Assembly: GCA_025057735.1 (NCBI GenBank)
Contig: JANWUU010000295.1
Coordinates: 1-9,467, forward strand
Reading direction: 5' to 3'
Origin: Burkholderiaceae bacterium
GTDB taxonomy: Bacteria; Pseudomonadota; Gammaproteobacteria; Burkholderiales; Burkholderiaceae
Length of the DNA stretch: 9,467 bases
The number at the start of each line of letters is the position of its first letter. Position 1 is the first letter of the stretch. This document shows, in pieces, positions 5,803-9,467 of this stretch. Both the position numbers and the translations under genes were made by a program. A model generated the notes under the pieces. That model was not told where the DNA came from. It saw only the letters and a list, made by a program, of their open reading frames with translations, and made no database searches.

Positions 5803-6441
5803 TCACGGACGCGCCGGCGATGACGCCTGCGGCGGCAGCTCCGCCGCCGGCTCGCTGCCGCGCCGCTGTGCCCGCTCGCGTTTCAGCACCGCCCGATACA
5901 GCGCCAGCAGCACGAAAAACTGCACGATCCCGAACACCAGCGCCGGCACGCCGAAGCGCTCCTGCAGCGTGCGCGCGTTGGCGAAGCCGAGCTGCAGCGT
6001 CGCCAGATTCGGCTCGCCGGTCATGGCTTGCGGCGCCGGCGGCCACCAGTTCCAGGACCAGACGAGCGAGAAGAAGAACATGCCGACGAACGTGAAGACC
6101 AGCGCCCACAGGGCGCCGACGTTGCCCTCGCCGGTCTTCACCCAGGTGGACACGGTGCAGGCGCCGGCCAGCACCATGCCGATGCCGAACAGGAACAGGC
6201 CGGCGAAGGTATTCAAGCCGACGTCGAACTGCATCGGATGGCCGGCGCCGAGCGACATGAAGGCGGTGAAACCCAGCGTCAGGATCATCATCGCCATCAG
6301 CATCGCCTTCGTGTTGCGGTAGGTCTTGAACATGATGGCGTCGCGCAGCGCCGCCGTGTTGCAGAAGCGCGAGCGCTGCATCAGCAGCCCCACCACGGAG
6401 CCGAAGACGAAGGCGATCAGGCATTCGGCCACGGGAGTCAC
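5803..6441 (-). CDS. YeeE/YedE-type sulfur transporter, half unit B
   Basis: 212 aa, GTG at 6441, two bases after the stop of the first YeeE gene; GGAGG lies 7 bases before it. About five membrane helices (roughly 5-21, 45-64, 78-98, 107-127, 166-186), followed by an Arg-rich cytoplasmic tail. Two family signatures are visible: QRSRFCNTAALRDA (22-35) with Cys27, and GIGMVLAGACTVSTWVKTGEG (86-106) with Cys95. In the YeeE (TsuA) thiosulfate transporter, conserved Cys residues line the path and are thought to relay the substrate. Full-size YeeE has about nine helices; here they are divided over two genes, the arrangement often called PmpA/PmpB. Expected to sit in the inner membrane and import thiosulfate or a related sulfur species. 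Confidence 0.9.
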   Translation of the reverse strand: MTPVAECLIAFVFGSVVGLLMQRSRFCNTAALRDAIMFKTYRNTKAMLMAMMILTLGFTAFMSLGAGHPMQFDVGLNTFAGLFLFGIGMVLAGACTVSTWVKTGEGNVGALWALVFTFVGMFFFSLVWSWNWWPPAPQAMTGEPNLATLQLGFANARTLQERFGVPALVFGIVQFFVLLALYRAVLKRERAQRRGSEPAAELPPQASSPARP

Positions 6442-6443
6442 GT

Positions 6444-6935
6444 TCAGCCCTCCAGCAGTTTCTTGTAGATCAGCGAGCCGACCCAGGCGCCGGCGACGAT
6501 GCCGGAAATGGCCAGGTAGCCGCCCAGGTTCATCTCCGGCAGCAGGCCGAAGAAGGTCGAGACGTTGCAGATGTAGGCCATGCGGATGCCGATGCCCATC
6601 AGCAGGCCGCCGATCGTGATCAGCAGCCACTCGGAGACACGCCGCGGCACGCGCAGGTGGAACTCGCCCGACAGCAGCGCGCCGAGGAAGGCGCCGAACA
6701 GCATGCCGAGGCTGATGTAGATCTTCCAGTAATCGGCGTGGGGCGGGAAGACCACGCTCCAGAACGGGATGCGCTGCAGGTCCTCGCCCAAGATGGCCTG
6801 CGCGATCAGCCCGGTGATCATCGTCTCGCCGCCGCCCACGGTCCAGGCGCCGATCAACAGGAATAGGAAGATGTCCAGGATCGCGATCGCCGCCATGGCG
6901 ATCACCGGATCGAGCGTCTTGCGGAACAGCTCCAT
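6444..6935 (-). CDS. YeeE/YedE-type sulfur transporter, half unit A (first gene of operon)
   Basis: 163 aa, ATG at 6935, with GGGG at 5 bases as a weak ribosome site. About four membrane helices (roughly 11-30, 72-89, 103-121, 138-156). The family signature lies at 108-130: IGGLLMGIGIRMAYICNVSTFF with Cys123, like the 'GGxLxGxGxxxxxGCN' pattern of YeeE/YedE proteins; residues 88-97 (LSGEFHLRVP) match the typical loop before it. The segment 31-70, between helices 1 and 2, is long and probably partly re-entrant or periplasmic. With the 212-aa partner it should make one transporter. Being first in the operon and opposite the regulator, its promoter probably drives all thirteen genes. Confidence 0.88.
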   Translation of the reverse strand: MELFRKTLDPVIAMAAIAILDIFLFLLIGAWTVGGGETMITGLIAQAILGEDLQRIPFWSVVFPPHADYWKIYISLGMLFGAFLGALLSGEFHLRVPRRVSEWLLITIGGLLMGIGIRMAYICNVSTFFGLLPEMNLGGYLAISGIVAGAWVGSLIYKKLLEG

Positions 6936-7047
6936 CTGTGCCCCGGAGAGGATCCACCTGCGGACCGATGTGGGAAAAGTATATGTTTGCGCGCCGGCGG
7001 CGCGGTGGTATCTATTGCCAACACGCGCAGACGACGGGGAGACGCCG
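6936..7047. promoter_or_regulatory. Divergent promoter region of sulfur operon and regulator
   Basis: 112 bases between divergent starts. On the minus strand, TATACT (6983-6978; 5 of 6 to the sigma-70 -10 box) could drive the operon, with a leader of about 35 bases; no good -35 is seen. On the plus strand, TTGCGC (6987-6992) and TATCTA (7009-7014), 16 bases apart, are a weak pair for the regulator gene. A degenerate direct repeat, GTATATGTTTGC (6979-6990) and GTATCTATTGCC (7008-7019), 29 bases apart, covers both -10 candidates. Promoter placement is tentative. Confidence 0.45.
6990..7004. promoter_or_regulatory. Inverted repeat, possible operator
   Basis: CGCGCC-GGC-GGCGCG: perfect 6-base arms with a 3-base centre, midway between the two divergent promoters and flanked by A/T-richer sequence. 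It could be bound by the neighbouring RHH regulator, but GC-rich palindromes are common in this genome, so this is weak. Confidence 0.3.
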
Positions 7048-7386
7048 ATGGACCTGTACCTGAAAGTCGACAACGTGCTCGATCACATGTTTACGGCGTG
7101 CACCACCTCGCAGATCAACGAGTTCATCCCGGAGAAGCGCGGCTTCCGCATCCACGGCCACAGCACCTCGGTGGCGCTGGAGCGCGCGTTCTGGAACGTG
7201 CTGGAGGACATGGCCGACAGCATGCGCATGCCGCTGGCGCGCCTGATCGAGCGCGTCTACGAGGGCTGCCTGGTGGCCAACGACAAGAACATCGCCTCCT
7301 GCCTGCGCGTGATCTGCCTGAAGTACCTGAACGTCTACGCCAACGGCGAGCTGCCGAAGGCGCTGGTGCGCACGGCGGCCGAGTAA
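7048..7386 (+). CDS. Ribbon-helix-helix (RHH_4-type) regulator
   Basis: 112 aa, ATG at 7048 with GGGGAG at 7 bases. Residues 31-95 match the RHH_4 type of ribbon-helix-helix domain: the strand RGFRIHGHSTSVALE, then the helix AFWNVLEDMADSMRMPLARLIERV and a C-terminal helix (SCLRVICLKYLNVY). In this family the strand inserts into the DNA major groove as a dimer. It is the only plus-strand gene next to the sulfur operon, with divergent starts 112 bases apart, a standard layout for a self-controlling local regulator. Four Cys (18, 74, 85, 90), three of them in the helical C-terminal half, could sense sulfane sulfur or redox state (inference). No effector domain is added. The domain call is good; the target is inferred from position. 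Confidence 0.83.
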   Translation: MDLYLKVDNVLDHMFTACTTSQINEFIPEKRGFRIHGHSTSVALERAFWNVLEDMADSMRMPLARLIERVYEGCLVANDKNIASCLRVICLKYLNVYANGELPKALVRTAAE

Positions 7387-7576
7387 GGCTGCCGCGCGCC
7401 GACCCTGTCCGTCTCGCGTTGGCGTGACACGCCGCGCGAATCGCCGCGGCGAGCCGGTCGGGTCGTCCTGCAGGTCCGCGGGCGAGGTCGTCGCGCATCG
7501 TCGCCACCGCCCGGCGCGTGTGCGCCCGCGGGCGGCGCGTTCGCCGCGGCGCAACGGAGGCGCACGAAGCCGCCCG
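7387..7576. other. Convergent intergenic region with GC-rich stem-loops
   Basis: 190 bases between the ends of the RHH gene and the GDT1-family gene. I see no convincing gene. It has several self-complementary parts: GGCGTG-A-CACGCC at 7421-7433, the 12-base palindrome CGCCCGCGGGCG at 7523-7534, and GCGGCG-CGTT-CGCCGC at 7532-7547. One or more may stop transcription from either side, but none has a T-run. Confidence 0.35.
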
Positions 7577-8131
7577 TCAGCCGAACAGCAGCGTTGCGAT
7601 GCCGAGCGCGAAGAAAAGCGCCGCCGCGATCCAGCGCATGACTTGCAAGTTGATGCGCTGCGCCAGCCGCTCGCCCAGCCAGACGGCCGGCACGTTGGCA
7701 AGCATCATGCCCAGCGTGGTGCCGATGACCACCGCCGCCAAGGCGTCGAAGCGCGCCGCCAGCGCCACCGTGGCAAGCTGGGTCTTGTCGCCCATCTCGA
7801 CCAGGAAAAAGGCGATCACGGTGGTGAAGAACACGCCGTGGCCGGTGTATTCGCGCTCCCCGTCGAGCCGGTCCGGCTTCAGCGCCCACAGGCCGAAGGC
7901 GAAGAAGGACAGCGCGACGATCCAGCGCAGCGTCTGCGGCGAGGCGAGTGTCGCCAGCCAGGCGCCGACCGCGCCCGCCAGCAGGTGATTGGCGGCAGTG
8001 GCGACCAGGATGCCGAGCGCAATCGGCACCGGCCGCTTCAGGCGGGCGGCGAGCACGAACGACAGCAACTGGGTCTTATCGCCCATCTCAGCGAGCGCGA
8101 CCAGGGCGGTGGAGAGAAAGAAGGCTTCCAA
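7577..8131 (-). CDS. GDT1/TMEM165 (UPF0016) family cation exporter
   Basis: 184 aa with a TTG start at 8131; the start has no clear ribosome site, but the protein begins exactly as family members do. It has six membrane helices in two homologous halves, each opening with the family signature E-M-G-D-K-T (15-20 and 112-117), and a hydrophilic loop near 85-97. The duplicated motif is also visible in the DNA as a nearly identical repeat of about 20 bases at 7778-7797 and 8069-8088. Bacterial members export Mn2+ (or exchange Mn/Ca) across the inner membrane. No yybP-ykoY manganese riboswitch can be made out in the 92-base upstream gap; TAGACT (8163-8158, minus strand) is a weak -10 candidate. It has the same strand as the iron-storage genes but probably its own promoter. 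Family firm; the transported ion is inferred. Confidence 0.92.
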   Translation of the reverse strand: MEAFFLSTALVALAEMGDKTQLLSFVLAARLKRPVPIALGILVATAANHLLAGAVGAWLATLASPQTLRWIVALSFFAFGLWALKPDRLDGEREYTGHGVFFTTVIAFFLVEMGDKTQLATVALAARFDALAAVVIGTTLGMMLANVPAVWLGERLAQRINLQVMRWIAAALFFALGIATLLFG

Positions 8132-8195
8132 GGGGAGACGGCGCGGTCAGGGGCGCGCAGTCTAGCCGCCGACGCGGCGCGGCCGATGACAGGGG

Positions 8196-8217
8196 GGTGG
8201 CGGCCGGCGCCGCCACC
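8196..8217 (-). terminator. Strong stem-loop after bacterioferritin gene
   Basis: Perfect 9-base inverted repeat (GGTGGCGGC / GCCGCCACC) with a 4-base loop, six bases past the bfr stop codon. It is the most stable hairpin in the window, but it is followed by a C-run rather than T's on the minus strand, so it is an imperfect terminator or a 3'-end stabiliser. Confidence 0.45.
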
Positions 8218-8223
8218 ACCGAG

Positions 8224-8700
8224 TCAGGAGCCGTTGTCCATCTGCGACTGCAGGTAATTCTGCAGCCCGACCTTGCCGACGAGTTCGATCTCGGTTTCCA
8301 GCCAGTCGATGTGCTCTTCGGAGTCTTCCTGAATGTCCTCGAAGAGCTCGCGGCTGACGTAGTCGCCCACACGCTCGCACAGCGCGATCGCGTCCTTCAC
8401 GTGCGCATGGCTGGCCAGTTCCAACTGCAGGTCGCACTGCAGGATCTCGGGCACGTCCTGCCCGATCGACAGGCGCCCGATGTCCTGCAAATTCGGCAGG
8501 CCCTCGAGAAACAAAATGCGCTCGATCAGCCGGTCAGCGTGCTTCATCTCGCCGATCGATTCCTTGTAGACCTTGTCGCCGAGCCGCCCGAATCCCCAGT
8601 TTTTCAGCATGCGGGCGTGCAGGAAATATTGGTTGATCGCGGTGAGCTCGTTTTTCAACTGCGCGTTGAGCGCCGCGATGATCTGTTTGTCGCCCTGCAT
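8224..8700 (-). CDS. bfr: Bacterioferritin
   Basis: 158 aa, the normal length, ATG at 8700 behind GGGGGA. A four-helix bundle plus short fifth helix; 24 subunits form the iron-storage shell in the cytoplasm. Residues align without gaps to E. coli Bfr numbering: Glu18, Tyr25, Glu51, His54, Glu94 and His130 of the di-iron site are present, and Met52, the inter-subunit heme ligand, is present ([18 protein letters not shown]). Position 127, normally the bridging Glu, is Ser here ([11 protein letters not shown]), although Glu128 is next to it. The C-terminal [10 protein letters not shown] is typical. It lies 45 bases downstream of bfd on the same strand, so both probably share the Fur-regulated promoter. 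Identity is certain; full ferroxidase activity is not. Confidence 0.97.
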   Translation of the reverse strand: MQGDKQIIAALNAQLKNELTAINQYFLHARMLKNWGFGRLGDKVYKESIGEMKHADRLIERILFLEGLPNLQDIGRLSIGQDVPEILQCDLQLELASHAHVKDAIALCERVGDYVSRELFEDIQEDSEEHIDWLETEIELVGKVGLQNYLQSQMDNGS

Positions 8701-8745
8701 GCAGTCCCCCAGGCGCTGGTCGTTGCCCGGGAAACCCTAGCCGGT

Positions 8746-8958
8746 TCAGGCCGCGAAGGCAAGCCGCGAAACCGTGATGTAGCCCGGCGGCGCCTCGCCG
8801 CCGACGCGCTCCAGCAGCTGCTGCGCGAACTCGCGGCAGCAGCCGCAGCCCGTGGCCACCCCGAGGGCGGCCTGCAGGTCCGTCAGCGTGCGTGCGCCTG
8901 CGCAGGCGGCCTCGCGGATCTGACTCTCGGTGACGGCGGCGCAGATGCAGACGTACAT
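8746..8958 (-). CDS. bfd: Bacterioferritin-associated ferredoxin
   Basis: 70 aa, ATG at 8958. Four Cys for a [2Fe-2S] cluster sit exactly as in known Bfd: Cys4 and Cys6 (MYVCIC) and Cys38 and Cys41 (TGCGCC); Cys40 and Cys19 are extra. Bfd docks on the bacterioferritin shell and passes electrons to the core heme, so that stored ferric iron is reduced and released. The C-terminal 17 residues (GGEAPPGYITVSRLAFAA) extend past the usual helix-turn-helix-like fold. Upstream is a perfect Fur box overlapping the probable promoter, in line with iron-starvation induction of bfd. bfr follows directly, so both release and storage parts would be induced together, unlike species in which bfr is expressed separately. 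Confidence 0.95.
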   Translation of the reverse strand: MYVCICAAVTESQIREAACAGARTLTDLQAALGVATGCGCCREFAQQLLERVGGEAPPGYITVSRLAFAA

Positions 8959-8982
8959 GGCGAAGGACTTCGATGACGCGGC

Positions 8983-8988
8983 ATTTTA
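8983..8988 (-). promoter_or_regulatory. -10 box of bfd
   Basis: TAAAAT on the minus strand (5 of 6 to TATAAT), 25 bases before the bfd start. The region 17 bases further upstream reads TACGAA, a poor -35. The Fur box begins right beside it. Confidence 0.45.
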
Positions 8989-9007
8989 AATGAGAACGCA
9001 TCTCATT
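8989..9007. promoter_or_regulatory. Fur box upstream of bfd
   Basis: AATGAGA-ACGCA-TCTCATT, a perfect 7-5-7 inverted repeat of 19 bases that agrees with the core of the Fur consensus (AATGAGAATnATTCTCATT-like). It lies between the -10 and the -35 position of bfd, where bound Fe-Fur would block RNA polymerase. It is also 99 bases upstream of the plus-strand lipoprotein gene. Confidence 0.85.
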
Positions 9008-9105
9008 CGTATGTATCCCCCAAATCGGCAAGGGCTTTCCGCTGTCCGGCGGGGACCGCCGCCGCGCGGTTTTGGCTATCGTCGGCGCCGTCGGAAGGAG
9101 CCGTC

Positions 9106-9467
9106 ATGCGCCATCGATTCGCCGCCCTGTTCGTCTGCGCCGCCCTCGCCGGCTGCGGCGACGGCGGTGCACCCCTGTCGGGCTCGATCAGTCCCCCCGC
9201 GCCAACGCCGGCCACGCCGGGAACTTCGATCCGCTTCTTCGGCACCGGCAGCAACGATGTCGACCGGGTGAAGATCCCGCTCGTCGACGCCGCCGGCGCC
9301 TCGCGGCCGGTAAACGTCGGTGCGACCGACTTCACGATCGAGTTCTGGATCAAGGGCTTCGCGGCCGACAACCCGACTGCGCCCTGTACGCCCGGACAGT
9401 TGCCCAAAGACGCATGGATCGACGGGGCGATCGTGATCGACCGCGACGTGTTCGGCAACGGCGATTT
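9106..9467 (+). CDS. Predicted lipoprotein with LamG/ConA-like domain (3' end outside window)
   Basis: ATG at 9106 after the ribosome site GGAAGGAG at 5 bases; 120 residues are visible and the frame is open to the right edge. Residues 1-16 are a lipoprotein signal, with lipobox LAGC and Cys17. A Pro/Thr/Ser-rich linker (22-41) follows. From about 42 the sequence looks like the first strands of a laminin-G/concanavalin-A-like jelly roll: SIRFFGTGSNDVDRVKIPL and especially FTIEFWIKG (76-84), followed by WIDGAIVIDRDVFGNGD. Such domains bind sugars or proteins at the cell surface. It is divergent from bfd; the 147-base gap contains the Fur box, so iron control is possible but unproven. Lipoprotein call good, domain call moderate. 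Confidence 0.72.
   Translation, partial: MRHRFAALFVCAALAGCGDGGAPLSGSISPPAPTPATPGTSIRFFGTGSNDVDRVKIPLVDAAGASRPVNVGATDFTIEFWIKGFAADNPTAPCTPGQLPKDAWIDGAIVIDRDVFGNGD

Noticed and set aside
7012..7889. Minus-strand frames over the RHH gene and the convergent gap
   Set aside because: Repetitive Arg/Ala-rich translations, no ribosome site and no family likeness; the RHH frame on the plus strand is clearly the real one.
8132..8223. yybP-ykoY manganese riboswitch upstream of the GDT1-family gene
   Set aside because: The gap is only 92 bases, part of it taken by the bfr hairpin, and the conserved GGGGAGUA-type core is not seen.
8701..8745. Separate promoter for bfr
   Set aside because: The 45-base gap is GC-rich and I find no -10-like element; co-transcription with bfd is simpler.
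1..9467. Mobile element, CRISPR array, tRNA or rRNA
   Set aside because: No transposase or integrase coding, no regularly spaced repeats, no cloverleaf with CCA-proximal GTTCRA-type arm, and even base composition throughout.

Overview
The window is high in G+C throughout (roughly two thirds by eye), densely coded, and has codon use and Shine-Dalgarno sites typical of a high-GC member of the Pseudomonadota. A bacterioferritin/Bfd pair under a Fur box, a TusA-like protein and a split YeeE/YedE transporter fit a beta- or gammaproteobacterium, probably one with sulfur metabolism. No rRNA, tRNA, CRISPR array, transposase or integrase is visible. Species cannot be read from the sequence.

Layout. 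(a) 1-461, minus strand: the 5' part of a predicted lipoprotein with a fibronectin-III-like region; it runs off the left edge. (b) 547-6935, minus strand: thirteen tightly packed genes, read from right to left, many with 1-4 bp overlaps. In transcription order these are two half-size YeeE/YedE-type membrane proteins, a TusA-like sulfur carrier, three very small membrane proteins (70, 29 and 91 aa; the 91-aa one ends in Gly-Gly-Cys), a membrane-anchored double-rhodanese-like protein without catalytic cysteines, two small DsrE-like proteins, a 62-aa protein of unknown function, two paralogous secreted rhodaneses with an intact active-site Cys, and a secreted c-type cytochrome. (c) 6936-7047: divergent promoter region with a short inverted repeat and a degenerate direct repeat. 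(d) 7048-7386, plus strand: a ribbon-helix-helix (RHH_4-type) regulator, divergent from the sulfur operon. (e) 7577-8131, minus: a GDT1/TMEM165 (UPF0016) family cation exporter. (f) 8224-8958, minus: bacterioferritin and its ferredoxin Bfd, behind a perfect 7-5-7 Fur box. (g) 9106-9467, plus: the start of a predicted lipoprotein with a LamG/ConA-like fold; it runs off the right edge.

How the genes may work together (inference). Secreted rhodaneses would handle thiosulfate or other sulfane sulfur in the periplasm. The split YeeE pair would pass the sulfur compound through the inner membrane. TusA-like and DsrE-like proteins would take it over as protein persulfide in the cytoplasm. The cytochrome would take electrons from the periplasmic step. 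The small membrane proteins and the cysteine-less rhodanese would be accessory or scaffold parts. The single families are known; the complete combination, with the Gly-Gly-Cys protein, the 29-aa protein and the pseudo-rhodanese, is the best candidate here for an undescribed system. The iron-storage genes on the right look like a separate Fur-controlled unit.
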